IMG/VR virus record: IMGVR_UViG_3300017783_003926
Span: 1-55,086 of that record
From: a virus
Strand: one strand, 5' to 3'
DNA: 55,086 nucleotides
Shown: in pieces, positions 26,088-33,922 of the stretch
Position numbering within the stretch: the first letter of the stretch is position 1
How the letters are laid out: each line of letters begins with the position of its first letter
The notes under the pieces: model-generated
Told to the model about the DNA's origin: nothing
Databases searched by the model: none
The model's input: only the letters and a program-made list of their open reading frames with translations
Program-made: the position numbers and the translations under genes

Positions 26088-26684
26088 ATGAAATTTATTA
26101 TAACAGCATTTATGGCAAGCATTTTAATGTTCGCTGGCACAAGTAATGCAAGTGCAGATGATTTTGATTATACAGAAGTAAACACTTTTGTGTCTAAAGA
26201 CAATTGGACCTTTGGTGTAAGAGAGTATGCTGATAAAGATGTTTCTCAGCGTATCTTAAGATATGATTTTGAAGGAAATCCATATCGTATAGAGTATAGA
26301 AAAATCGATCGTGCAGGCGTGGGAGAAGATTGGATTCGCTTTCAGGTCAAGCAGATTAAAAATGGAGCGTTCTTTTTCAACTCAAGATTTGAACATAGAT
26401 CAAGAGAAGGTAGAGAAAACGTTATGCGTTATCGCCCACAGTTTGGTTTAGAAGCACAAGGACAGCCTAACTTATTGTTTGGTTCGCCGTTCTTAATCTT
26501 TGAACCACATGTACAATATACGTATGATGGTAGTAATTTAGATTACAGCCATTTACAAACGTTTATAGGTACAAAATACAAGTTTGGATCATTCTCAGTG
26601 TCGCCTTTTGTTGAAGTCGATTTTGACGATGATTTTAAGAAAGATACAGCATTCTTTGGGGTTGACTTTAAACTCAATCTATAA
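26088..26684 (+). CDS. Outer-membrane beta-barrel-like protein
   Basis: 198-residue exported protein. Signal peptide MKFIITAFMASILMFAGTSNASA, cleavage after ASA. The mature part is a series of alternating strands with aromatic girdle residues (TFVSKDNWTFGVREYA, RILRYDFEGNPYRIEYRKID, FFFNSRFEHRSREGR, LQTFIGTKYKFGSFSVSPFV, FFGVDFKLNL). The C-terminal Leu/Phe-rich strand fits barrel assembly. Possibly an 8-10-stranded barrel of the OmpX/KdgM type. Preceded by its own AGGAG site after a terminator and followed by another terminator, so it is a single-gene unit. Confidence 0.8.
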   Translation: MKFIITAFMASILMFAGTSNASADDFDYTEVNTFVSKDNWTFGVREYADKDVSQRILRYDFEGNPYRIEYRKIDRAGVGEDWIRFQVKQIKNGAFFFNSRFEHRSREGRENVMRYRPQFGLEAQGQPNLLFGSPFLIFEPHVQYTYDGSNLDYSHLQTFIGTKYKFGSFSVSPFVEVDFDDDFKKDTAFFGVDFKLNL

Positions 26685-26702
26685 TATACTTGTATTATAA
26701 AT

Positions 26703-26710
26703 GATAAATA
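26703..26710 (+). promoter_or_regulatory. GATAAATA box
   Basis: Late-core-like GATAAATA located just before a terminator stem. If used, the transcript would be cut short by the hairpin at 26715, so its activity is doubtful. Confidence 0.25.
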
Positions 26711-26714
26711 AATG

Positions 26715-26746
26715 TGTAGGGAGATTGATTCTCCTTACATATTTTT
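26715..26746 (+). terminator. Intrinsic terminator after the barrel gene
   Basis: Ten-base-pair stem TGTAGGGAGA/TCTCCTTACA (26715-26724 with 26730-26739, one G-T), loop TTGAT, followed by TATTTTT. Confidence 0.85.
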
Positions 26747-26780
26747 AAATAAACTGAAACGCCGAAAGGGTTTCAATAGT

Positions 26781-26805
26781 TAACTTGCTTATTAAAGGAG
26801 GAAAC
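26781..26805 (+). promoter_or_regulatory. Candidate ROSE-like RNA thermometer at the hsp20 ribosome-binding site
   Basis: Directly before hsp20, CTTGCTT (26784-26790) faces the AAGGAG Shine-Dalgarno across a short A/T loop. The TTGCT opposite AGGA with a possible G-G mismatch is the signature of ROSE elements, which control small heat shock genes in alpha- and gammaproteobacteria. A second upstream hairpin (GAAAC/GTTTC, about 26756-26775) precedes it. Assigned by eye; no folding was computed. Confidence 0.45.
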
Positions 26806-26808
26806 ATT

Positions 26809-27270
26809 ATGACAAGACTAACTACCTTAGACATCCCATCACTACACAGAGCTACTATCGGCTTCGATAGAATTTTCAACGAGCTAGAACGCCAGTTTGA
26901 AAATAGCCCTAATAAGAATGGGTATCCACCATACAACATTGCACAAATCAACGACGATGAGTATATGATCTCATTGGCTGTTGCTGGCTTTGGTATGGAT
27001 AATCTTTCAATTGAGAAGGATAACAAACTTTTAACAATTGAAGGTACGGCTCCTAAAGGAGATGAAGACGTTAATTACCTACATAAAGGTATTGGCGGAC
27101 GCAACTTCCGTAGGGAGTTTACACTTGCTGATCACGTAGAAGTAAAAAGTGCAGGCCTTGAACTAGGTATGCTAAACATTCATTTGGCACGTGAAGTTCC
27201 AGAAGAACTACAGCCTAAGAAAATTAAGATCAATGAAGGTCTTACTATTGAAGGCGAAACAGGCGAGTAA
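26809..27270 (+). CDS. Small heat shock protein, Hsp20/IbpA family
   Basis: 153-residue alpha-crystallin-type holdase, ATG 26809 behind AAAGGAGG (a TTG at 26785 is in frame but lies upstream of this site). The N-terminal arm (PSLHRATIGFDRIFNELERQ) is IbpA-like. The alpha-crystallin domain spans about 40-135: PPYNIAQINDDEYMISLAVAG, LSIEKDNKLLTIEG, NFRREFTLADHVEVKSAGLE and GMLNIHLAREVPEE with the L-x-I-x-L strand. It prevents aggregation of unfolded proteins. Hsp20 genes are common in marine T4-like phages, possibly aiding virion assembly. It is followed by ClpS in the same orientation. Confidence 0.94.
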   Translation: MTRLTTLDIPSLHRATIGFDRIFNELERQFENSPNKNGYPPYNIAQINDDEYMISLAVAGFGMDNLSIEKDNKLLTIEGTAPKGDEDVNYLHKGIGGRNFRREFTLADHVEVKSAGLELGMLNIHLAREVPEELQPKKIKINEGLTIEGETGE

Positions 27271-27278
27271 ATTGTCTA

Positions 27279-27301
27279 GGGGGAGTGGGAAACCCTCCCC
27301 C
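27279..27301 (+). other. GC-rich hairpin between hsp20 and clpS
   Basis: Stem GGGGGAG/CTCCCCC (27279-27285 with 27295-27301). No T-run follows, so it is more likely a transcript-stabilising or attenuating hairpin than a terminator. Confidence 0.6.
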
Positions 27302-27318
27302 ACTTAACGGAGAAAGAA

Positions 27319-27630
27319 ATGAGCGAAGAAGTAATTTTAGATGTAAAGATAGATGAGAAATTATCTAAACAAATATCTGAGCCACCAAAGTTTAAAGTAG
27401 TATTACTGAATGATGATGTTACGCCTATTGATTGGGTAATAAAAGTTTTAGTAGAAATATTTAGACATTCAAACGAGAATGCTGAAAAAATAACATTAAC
27501 CATTCATACCGATGGTTCAGGCGTTGCTGGCATATATACTTATGAGATAGCAGAACAGAAAGCACTTGAAGCACAAGACCAAAGTAGAAGCCAAGGCTTT
27601 CCATTACAAATTAAACTAGAGAAAGAGTAA
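27319..27630 (+). CDS. clpS: ClpS-like N-degron adaptor
   Basis: 103-residue adaptor that delivers N-end-rule substrates to ClpAP. After a flexible N-terminal arm, the core motif KFKVVLLNDDVTPIDWVIKVL (about 25-45) contains the NDD-x-T-P substrate pocket. It is followed by the helix pair VEIFRHSNENAEKITLTIHTDGSGVAGIYTYEIAE (the usual H-x-x-G...VGxYxxExAE pattern) and QGFPLQIKLEKE. Usual ClpS length is about 106. No ClpA is in the window; a phage ClpP lies at 49221. It may redirect host ClpAP or protect phage proteins. Confidence 0.93.
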   Translation: MSEEVILDVKIDEKLSKQISEPPKFKVVLLNDDVTPIDWVIKVLVEIFRHSNENAEKITLTIHTDGSGVAGIYTYEIAEQKALEAQDQSRSQGFPLQIKLEKE

Positions 27631-27632
27631 AT

Positions 27633-28199
27633 ATGAGCCTAAAAGATCTTACATGGGAACACCATAAAGACGCAGAAAGACAAGAATTTGTAAAAGTTAT
27701 GATGAGTGGTAAGATCAATCCAGAATTATACGCAATCTACTTATGGAATCAACATAAGAAGTATGACCTGCTTGAAGCAATAGCAGGAGCAAATGGCGTA
27801 TTAGACGACCTTCCAGGTATCAGACGTAAACAAGAAATTGAAAAAGATTTCTTTGAGTTGTGGACTAAAAAAGAAGAAGAGCCACCAATACTACCTAGTA
27901 CAGAAAAATACATCGAACATATGCGTAGTATAATGGCTGACCCCGAAGCACTGATGGCACACATTTATACGTTACACATGGGCGACCTAAGTGGCGGACA
28001 AATGATTAAGAAACGTATTCCAGGCACGGGTAATATGTATAACTTTAAAGTTGACACACAAGAATTAAAAGAAGCCATACGTAATAAAATTCATGACGGC
28101 ATGGCAGACGAAGCAAAGTTTTGTTTCGAAACAGCAACCAACTTATTTAAAGAACTAATGGAGTTAGACATTGAGCGTTATATGGAACCGGCTAATTGA
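27633..28199 (+). CDS. Heme oxygenase
   Basis: 188-residue alpha-helical heme oxygenase that opens heme to biliverdin, releasing CO and iron. The proximal ligand is His11 in the T-x-x-x-H-x-x-A-E motif at 7-15. The distal helix signature GDLSGGQ lies at 117-123 within HIYTLHMGDLSGGQMIKKRI. It overlaps the downstream bilin reductase by 29 bases, so biliverdin can be passed on directly. Such HO plus reductase pairs are known from cyanophages and from oceanic phage sequences. In a non-photosynthetic host the product's role is unknown. Confidence 0.94.
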   Translation: MSLKDLTWEHHKDAERQEFVKVMMSGKINPELYAIYLWNQHKKYDLLEAIAGANGVLDDLPGIRRKQEIEKDFFELWTKKEEEPPILPSTEKYIEHMRSIMADPEALMAHIYTLHMGDLSGGQMIKKRIPGTGNMYNFKVDTQELKEAIRNKIHDGMADEAKFCFETATNLFKELMELDIERYMEPAN

Positions 28200-28863
28200 A
28201 TGCCAAGATGAAATTATAAGCATCTTTGACAGTCGAGCAAAAGAAATAGAAGAACCAGGGTTATCACATTTTAATCAACCAGAGAACGGGTGGATCAATC
28301 GTGTATGGGCAAATGATAGTGTTCGTAGAGCACACATTGATGTTGTAGATGCACGTGAGTCTAGAGGCTTATGGATGATGCATGTATGTTGTTTTCCAGT
28401 CCTTAACAATGATGCACCAATATACGGCTTTGATGTTATTGCAGGCAAAAACAAAATGACTGGAGCCTTTCATGACTTTAGTCCTAGCTCTAATCCAGAC
28501 CATCCTATGATTGACGGATACAGAGAAAGTGTTGAAGAATTTATTCCTAGCAAACAAAGACAACTACCTGAATGGGCAACAAATATTTTTACAGATAAAA
28601 TGCTTGCCGCAGGTAATGTTAAAACAGAAGAAGAAGCAGTTGCTATTATCGATATTGCTATTGCTAATCTTAATGCTTGGTTCGACGAAGTACCATTATC
28701 TGATGGAGACGGTAATTCTGATATAGTTGCAGCAAGTCAAAACTATTACTGTCATAACCAGCAACAAAATCCACATACGCCTAATGTTATGAAAACACTT
28801 GGTCTTGCAGAAGAAGATGTAGACAAGTTCTGCACAGACATGCTGTTTCCTAAAATAGTATAA
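28171..28863 (+). CDS. Ferredoxin-dependent bilin reductase (PcyA/PebS/PcyX family)
   Basis: 230-residue reductase of the FDBR fold that reduces biliverdin to a phycobilin using ferredoxin. TTG start at 28171 preceded by GGAG at 28160-28163. Family landmarks are RRAHIDVVDARESRGLWMMH (53-71, ending in a conserved His), YGFDVIAGKNKMTGAFHDFSP (85-105) with the central Asp102 expected to donate protons, and a C-terminal NYYCHNQQQNPHTPNVM segment. Placement outside a cyanophage suggests the PcyX type described from oceanic phages, but subfamily and product (for example phycoerythrobilin) cannot be decided by eye. Confidence 0.9.
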   Translation: MSVIWNRLIECQDEIISIFDSRAKEIEEPGLSHFNQPENGWINRVWANDSVRRAHIDVVDARESRGLWMMHVCCFPVLNNDAPIYGFDVIAGKNKMTGAFHDFSPSSNPDHPMIDGYRESVEEFIPSKQRQLPEWATNIFTDKMLAAGNVKTEEEAVAIIDIAIANLNAWFDEVPLSDGDGNSDIVAASQNYYCHNQQQNPHTPNVMKTLGLAEEDVDKFCTDMLFPKIV

Positions 28864-28866
28864 ATA
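28859..28866 (+). promoter_or_regulatory. Late promoter core TATAAATA
   Basis: Exact T4 late core, 27 bases before the next ATG and overlapping the bilin reductase stop. No TTGACA is at a suitable distance. Best late promoter match in the window along with 16972. Confidence 0.65.
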
Positions 28867-28893
28867 CTATTAATAATTTAGGAACAACTAATA

Positions 28894-30492
28894 ATGCGTT
28901 ATAGCGACTTTAAACTTATAGAATCAGTAAAATTATTTGAAACAGCAAACGCTGGACTAGAGGCTCAACATGCAATGCATGACATTGATGCTATTAGCAA
29001 TGCTGTTGCTACTATGGACCCAACTGTTAAGTCTAACGTAGTAAGTAATTTAACAAGTCTTGCTCAAAAGGTTAGAGACTTTGTTACTAAGAATATTAAG
29101 AAAACTCCAGAACCGCAAACAGAAGCATTAGGTAGTGAAGATCAAGAAGCAGAATCTGCATTACAAAGATTAAAAACTGATATTGCTACTATCGAAGCAA
29201 GTGATATTGACGAAAACATAAAAGCATCTTTCTTAGCAAGTTTGAACGAAACATTAGACAAACTTACTAAAGCATCTGAAAATATAAAAACATCAAGAGA
29301 CTCTGCACGTACTGAGCGTGACGAAGCAATTAACTTTGTTAAAGACGTAACAGGTGTATTAGTTACACTAGGTAACAAAGTACAAGGTTATACAGCAGAC
29401 TTAGACACAAGTGATATGACAGCAAGAGATAGAGCTTCATATAAGAAAATGTCTATTAACGCAGATAAGTTTACTAAAACTCTAAAGCAGGCACTGTTTG
29501 GAAAAATACTTGATATGCAGGAAGAAAGTGATATTAAGGCTGAAGAGATTAAAGAGTTTTTACAAGCCTGTGTTGATGGTAAAGTAATTAACATGCTAAG
29601 ACTTATTTCTGTAGACAGAGGTAATGTTAAAGATTTTGTAAACCCAAACTATCAAAAAGTATTTGACGTATTTGTAAAAGAAAACATCTTTAGTTATGCA
29701 CCAGGTACAACATCAGGTGCTATTGGTCCAGGCGAAATGGCATTGTCAATGATGGGTAACCCTGCAGAAAAAGGCAAGAAGGGCGATCTAAAAATTGGCG
29801 ATGAAGAAGTTGAAATTAAAGCAAGTGCAAAGACTGGTGGACGTTTCAATAGTAAGGCTATTGCAAAAGCAACTACAGGTTGGCAAACATGGTCAAACAA
29901 AATTAACGAAATTATGCAATCAGCACCAAAGGGTGCAACTATTCCAGTAATGCAAAAAGATGGAACATTCCAAAAAATTGATGCACAAAGTTACGATGGT
30001 AACCAATACAATGTTATTAAAGGCAAGGCCAAAAAAGGTAGCAAGTATAACTGGAACAAGAAAGGCTTCGACGCACTAAACAACGAAGTGTTAGAACCGT
30101 ATGCAAATAAAAAACAAACTGCTGACTTGTTTATTTCAACAATTAAAGCTCTTGTACAAAACTACGAGAAACTAAGTCAAGAACAAGCAGGTAATTCACA
30201 TCATAAACCATTTAAGCCAGCAGAACTAATTATTGATGCAATTAATAATGATGGTACTGTTGACATGAAGAAGATGAATGTTGCATATTCTAAAATTGCA
30301 TATGCAAGTTATCACTTAGCAGACGGCATTACAACTGTTATGTTACTTAGAACAGATACATTAGACTACACTATCTTTAAAGATGCCGACGATTTAGTTG
30401 GACAAATGAATAACGAACGGGTTATTACTGGCGGCGGCTTCAATTGGAATGACGACCAGCAAACACCTACCCCTGGCTACACAGCCGCATAA
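28894..30492 (+). CDS. Large late protein with a possible PD-(D/E)XK nuclease-like core
   Basis: 532-residue soluble protein of unknown function. The N-terminus MRYSDFKLIE is typical of a set of marine T4-like phage proteins. Residues 20-200 are helical and coiled-coil. A conserved-looking block at about 265-325 (GAIGPGEMALSMMG, KGDLKIGDEEVEIKASAKTGGRF) contains E...D-x(n)-E-x-K spaced as in PD-(D/E)XK nucleases. The C-terminal part includes ELIIDAINNDGTVDMKK and ends in a Gly/Pro/Thr-rich tail. A TATAAATA box in front suggests late expression, so a virion-associated enzyme is possible. The nuclease idea rests only on the motif spacing. Confidence 0.75.
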   Translation: MRYSDFKLIESVKLFETANAGLEAQHAMHDIDAISNAVATMDPTVKSNVVSNLTSLAQKVRDFVTKNIKKTPEPQTEALGSEDQEAESALQRLKTDIATIEASDIDENIKASFLASLNETLDKLTKASENIKTSRDSARTERDEAINFVKDVTGVLVTLGNKVQGYTADLDTSDMTARDRASYKKMSINADKFTKTLKQALFGKILDMQEESDIKAEEIKEFLQACVDGKVINMLRLISVDRGNVKDFVNPNYQKVFDVFVKENIFSYAPGTTSGAIGPGEMALSMMGNPAEKGKKGDLKIGDEEVEIKASAKTGGRFNSKAIAKATTGWQTWSNKINEIMQSAPKGATIPVMQKDGTFQKIDAQSYDGNQYNVIKGKAKKGSKYNWNKKGFDALNNEVLEPYANKKQTADLFISTIKALVQNYEKLSQEQAGNSHHKPFKPAELIIDAINNDGTVDMKKMNVAYSKIAYASYHLADGITTVMLLRTDTLDYTIFKDADDLVGQMNNERVITGGGFNWNDDQQTPTPGYTAA

Positions 30493-30505
30493 CTGTCAAA
30501 ATAAC

Positions 30506-30540
30506 AACACTTGCATCTGTCAAATTTTTGCAAGAGTGTT
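30506..30540 (+). other. Hairpin after the late protein, possible weak terminator
   Basis: Inverted repeat AACACTTGCA / TGCAAGAGTGTT with one bulge (30506-30515 with 30529-30540). No T-run follows, so termination strength is uncertain. It separates the preceding gene from the curli operon. Confidence 0.5.
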
Positions 30541-30575
30541 ACTCGTTTACACATAATTATTATCACACCTCCCTA

Positions 30576-30583
30576 GATAAATA
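30576..30583 (+). promoter_or_regulatory. Late-promoter-like box of the curli operon (GATAAATA)
   Basis: GATAAATA 59 bases upstream of csgF and the only promoter candidate for the operon. The downstream leader contains the purine-rich stretch AGAGTGTGAGG, which also appears in the leader of the minus-strand operon near 38605. Confidence 0.5.
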
Positions 30584-30641
30584 CAACGAGAAGGATATAT
30601 TATAGAATAAGAGTGTGAGGGCTCTAACTTCGGAGATTATT

Positions 30642-31133
30642 ATGACAAAATATGGTTTAGGTGCTTTCCTTGTATTACTAACTTTTACTAATGCAGGGGC
30701 GACAGAGATTCTATGGGGTTTTAAGAATCCCGCTTTCCATTATGGTAACGGTTATTCAACCCATGTACTAAGTGTAGAGCAATTACAATATAATCGTAAA
30801 AAAGAAATTGCTGATTTTCAAAGATCAGAGGCACTAAGAATTGAAAGAGAACTTGAGAATACAACACTCAACAAGTTCTTAAAAAACTTAGAGTCAAGAA
30901 TTTACGCACAGATATCAAAACAGATGGTAGACAGTATGTTTAGCTCATGTGATGATGCTGCGGCAGCCGCTGGAACTTGTTCACAAGCAACAACAGGAAC
31001 AGCAACAATAGAAGGATCTACAATTACGTGGATCAGAGATCCATTAACAGGATCTATTACCCTTCAAATATTAAATGAAGATGGTACGTACACAGAAATT
31101 ACAATTCCGGGATCAGGGGAGTTTGGATTTTAG
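30642..31133 (+). CDS. csgF: CsgF-like curli assembly factor
   Basis: 163-residue periplasmic/outer-surface protein, ATG 30642 behind GGAG. Signal peptide ends near NAGA/TEILW. The mature N-terminus (ILWGFKNPAFHYGNGYSTHV) matches the CsgF region that inserts into the CsgG pore (F-x-N-P-x-F-x-G-x). The helical middle (LSVEQLQYNRKKEIADFQRS; LNKFLKNLESRIYAQISKQM) and the C-terminal strand pair ending DPLTGSITLQILNEDGTYTE and ITIP also fit. In bacteria CsgF forms the second constriction of the curli channel and anchors the nucleator. csgG follows immediately. Longer than E. coli CsgF (138). Confidence 0.88.
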   Translation: MTKYGLGAFLVLLTFTNAGATEILWGFKNPAFHYGNGYSTHVLSVEQLQYNRKKEIADFQRSEALRIERELENTTLNKFLKNLESRIYAQISKQMVDSMFSSCDDAAAAAGTCSQATTGTATIEGSTITWIRDPLTGSITLQILNEDGTYTEITIPGSGEFGF

Positions 31134-32072
31134 ATGATACGTTCACTTTCAATTATTGCTATGACATTGTTAGCAACTGGGTGTGCTATGTCACCCTCCA
31201 TGGTAGATTATTCAAAAGAGTCCAGTTGGAAGCCAACTGTACAGACAGCTCCTTTAGTAAATGAACTAAGAGATGTACCTGAATTACAAGGCCCAGTAAT
31301 AACAATAGCAGTTTATAACTTTTTAGATAAAACAGGTCAAAGAAAACCAGCAAGTAATATCGCTAATCTTTCTTCGGCAGTTTCTCAAGGCAGTGAAGTA
31401 TGGGTAATAAAGGCATTACAAGAGGCAGGTAACGGCACGTGGTTTCAAGTTGTGGAGCGTGTAGGCCTAGACAATTTAGTTAAAGAGCGTCAACTGATTC
31501 GTTCCACAAGGGAACAGTATGAACGCACAAAAGAGAAAGGACCAACCCCTTTAAAACCTATGCTATTTGCAGGTTTACTTTTAGAGGGCGGCATTGTAGG
31601 TTATGATAGCAATGTTGCAGCAGGGGGTGTAGGAGCCAGATATTTAGGTATTGGAGCACAAACTGAATATCGAATAGACACAGTAACCGTGGTGATGAGA
31701 ATTGTATCAGTAAGTACCGGCAAGGTTTTATTATCTGTCGCTACCGAAAAGGTCATCGCATCATCGCGATCCGGAGCGGACGTATTTAAGTTTTTAGATA
31801 TGGGTACAAAAGCTGTCGAAGCAGAGAGTGGATACTCTGTAAATGAACCGGTCAATTATGCCGTGAGAGCAGCTATAGAAGCTGGCATAATTGAAATAAT
31901 AAATCAAGGCGAAAAGGAAGGGCTTTGGAAGTTCAAGGAACAACGGGTAACTGGAACTGCATCAGAAGTAATAGACAACACTCAAGAAGGGGTTTCTATT
32001 TATTGTGAAGCAGAAGACAACTGTTACACCTCAGAAGAACTGGACAAGAAAGCACAATCTTTGGACCGATAA
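31134..32072 (+). CDS. csgG: CsgG-like curli secretion channel lipoprotein
   Basis: 312-residue lipoprotein, lipobox ATGC (Cys 17). Very similar in layout to E. coli CsgG: GPVITIAVYNFLDKTGQRKP at about 52-71, WFQVVERVGLDNLVKERQLI, then the pore-lining region GGIVGYDSNVAAGGVGARYL and GIGAQTEYRIDTVTVVMRIV. The transmembrane hairpins follow (VSTGKVLLSVATEKVI; ADVFKFLDMGTKAVEAESGY; NEPVNYAVRAAIEAGI). In bacteria nine subunits form an ungated outer-membrane pore for curlin export. The C-terminus is about 35 residues longer than usual and contains Cys pairs. Starts one base after the csgF stop. Confidence 0.95.
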   Translation: MIRSLSIIAMTLLATGCAMSPSMVDYSKESSWKPTVQTAPLVNELRDVPELQGPVITIAVYNFLDKTGQRKPASNIANLSSAVSQGSEVWVIKALQEAGNGTWFQVVERVGLDNLVKERQLIRSTREQYERTKEKGPTPLKPMLFAGLLLEGGIVGYDSNVAAGGVGARYLGIGAQTEYRIDTVTVVMRIVSVSTGKVLLSVATEKVIASSRSGADVFKFLDMGTKAVEAESGYSVNEPVNYAVRAAIEAGIIEIINQGEKEGLWKFKEQRVTGTASEVIDNTQEGVSIYCEAEDNCYTSEELDKKAQSLDR

Positions 32073-32084
32073 AGAGGGATGATT

Positions 32085-32795
32085 ATGAAAAAGATATATA
32101 CAGGACTTACAGTTCTATTATTATCTAGTTTTGTAAACTTTGCGTCCGCAAATGATATCTATATTGAGCAAGTAGGTGATACTTTAGATTTAGATATTGT
32201 TCAGGACGGTACAGGAAATAAAATTGGTGATGCAGTTACAGGCGTAGACCTGGATGGTGCATCCATGACATTTAGTATATCTCAAGTTGGAAATACCAAC
32301 ATCGTTGCAGCACTTATCAAAGGTGCCTCGTACACTGGTACGTGGGACGTAAATGGTAGTGGTAACGATATCGACTTCAAATGTTCTAGTACATCTGCAG
32401 GTAACTGTGAAGATGTAACAGCAACAATTGATATCGACGGTGACAACACTAACTTAGATTTATACATAGGTGAAAATGGTGATGCCGATGATACTAATGT
32501 TACGTTAGACATTGACGGAAATGGAAACATTCTAGCAATGGCTTTAGACGGAACAGACCTGGCGCTAAACTATACTATTGACAATAGTGCTAATAGTGGT
32601 GGAAGTTCAACACTAGCAAACACCTTTACGATTAATGTTGATGATTCAGGTTTAACTGGACACAATCAAACTATTAGTCTAATTGGTGGTGGTAATACAG
32701 TAGACATCACACAAAGTGGTACAGCTCAAGATCAAACAATAAATCTTGACTTACAAACTAGTGGCAGTGATATCGACATTACGCAGAGCGACTAA
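32085..32795 (+). CDS. Curlin-like secreted repeat protein (first)
   Basis: 236-residue secreted protein. ATG 32085 is preferred because GAGGG lies six bases upstream; ATG 32079 would abut it. Signal peptide ends near FASA/NDIY. The mature protein carries curlin-type repeats of the form (I/Y)-x-Q-x-G-x-x-(N/D)-x-(L/I) (YIEQVGDTLDLDIVQDG, FSISQVGNTNIVAALI, VDITQSGTAQDQTINL, DIDITQSD) and degenerate Asp/Asn-rich repeats between them. This composition suits a functional amyloid or its nucleator. Immediately downstream of csgG. Confidence 0.82.
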   Translation: MKKIYTGLTVLLLSSFVNFASANDIYIEQVGDTLDLDIVQDGTGNKIGDAVTGVDLDGASMTFSISQVGNTNIVAALIKGASYTGTWDVNGSGNDIDFKCSSTSAGNCEDVTATIDIDGDNTNLDLYIGENGDADDTNVTLDIDGNGNILAMALDGTDLALNYTIDNSANSGGSSTLANTFTINVDDSGLTGHNQTISLIGGGNTVDITQSGTAQDQTINLDLQTSGSDIDITQSD

Positions 32796-32797
32796 AG

Positions 32798-33922
32798 ATG
32801 CAGTTTGCTAGGTATATCCTTACTGCACTACTTTGGTTACCAATTACAGCATATGCAAATATTGGACAAGTAGCTGATCAAAAGGGTAATGGTGCGATTG
32901 AAAGAGGTAGAGATCTAGTTGGTAGTGGCGTTGGCACTGAAATACAAAGTATGGATGCTGCTGTCACTACTAACGGAACTATGCGAATCGACTTTATTGA
33001 CGATACTCGAGTAGATATCACACAACATAGTAAACTTATTATTGACGAATTTGTGTTTGATCCAGCAAATGATATCGGATCACTAAGTCTAAAAGCGTCA
33101 TTAGGAACAGTAAGGTACGCATCTGGACAAATTGCAAAGAAGTATAAGCAAAATGTTAAGATTCGTACGCCAAGTGCAACAATCGGTGTACGTGGTACTG
33201 ATTTCGTAATGGTTGTAGACGAAGTTGGCGGAAGTTTAATTACGCTTCTACCAAGTTGTGACTCTGCTGGAAACTGTTATACTGGAGAGATAACAGTGGA
33301 AACAGACGCAGGAATGGTTATTATGAATCAAGCATTCCAAGCAACGGCAACACAGACTTCTTCACAGCCTCCGACACCACCCAGACTGTTAGACTTACCA
33401 GAAGATATGATTGATGCTCTTTTAATTGTAAGAAAGAAAACACCGTGGGTTGAAGACGAGGAAGAATGGAAAAAGGCAAAGAAACAAACAGCAGATATTT
33501 TAGGTATTGATTATTTAGAGTTTGAAGGATTGGATGTTGAAGTATTTCAAAACCAAGAAGAAATATGGCACACTGAACTTGACGAAACAGACTTTATGTT
33601 AGGCGACTTATTAATAGATATTTTAGAACAACTTAATATTCAATTAGCAGAACTATTTAAAGATGAATTTGAAAAACAAAAAACAGACTTTAGCGGAGTT
33701 AAGTTAGGGTTTGATCCGACAACAGGGGTAAAAATTACAGACGTAGATCCATCATATCTATTTGAAAGATATGACAATGTAGGAACTAACAATGTATACC
33801 TAAAGTTGCATAAAGGAAGCGGAGGATATACTATCAATTTACAACAGGGCGATTTCGAATTAATAGATTATAGAATCGGAACTGGTCCTAATAGTATTGA
33901 CATATATCAAAATAGCCAATGA
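32798..33922 (+). CDS. Secreted FecR-domain protein
   Basis: 374-residue exported protein, signal peptide ending AYA/NIGQ. A FecR-like beta domain spans about residues 30-180: GRDLVGSGVGTEIQSMDAAV, DFIDDTRVDITQHSKLIIDE, GTVRYASGQIAKK and the diagnostic TPSATIGVRGTDFVM near 125-139. The C-terminal half is acidic and helical and ends in a curlin-like strand (GPNSIDIYQNSQ). No membrane segment follows, so it is not a FecR sigma regulator but a surface/periplasmic version, as found beside surface-structure operons. It overlaps the next curlin gene (ATGA). Confidence 0.8.
   Translation: MQFARYILTALLWLPITAYANIGQVADQKGNGAIERGRDLVGSGVGTEIQSMDAAVTTNGTMRIDFIDDTRVDITQHSKLIIDEFVFDPANDIGSLSLKASLGTVRYASGQIAKKYKQNVKIRTPSATIGVRGTDFVMVVDEVGGSLITLLPSCDSAGNCYTGEITVETDAGMVIMNQAFQATATQTSSQPPTPPRLLDLPEDMIDALLIVRKKTPWVEDEEEWKKAKKQTADILGIDYLEFEGLDVEVFQNQEEIWHTELDETDFMLGDLLIDILEQLNIQLAELFKDEFEKQKTDFSGVKLGFDPTTGVKITDVDPSYLFERYDNVGTNNVYLKLHKGSGGYTINLQQGDFELIDYRIGTGPNSIDIYQNSQ

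Noticed and set aside
27279-27301. Strong hairpin after hsp20 as an intrinsic terminator
   Set aside because: No T-run follows the stem, so it is listed only as a hairpin of unknown role.
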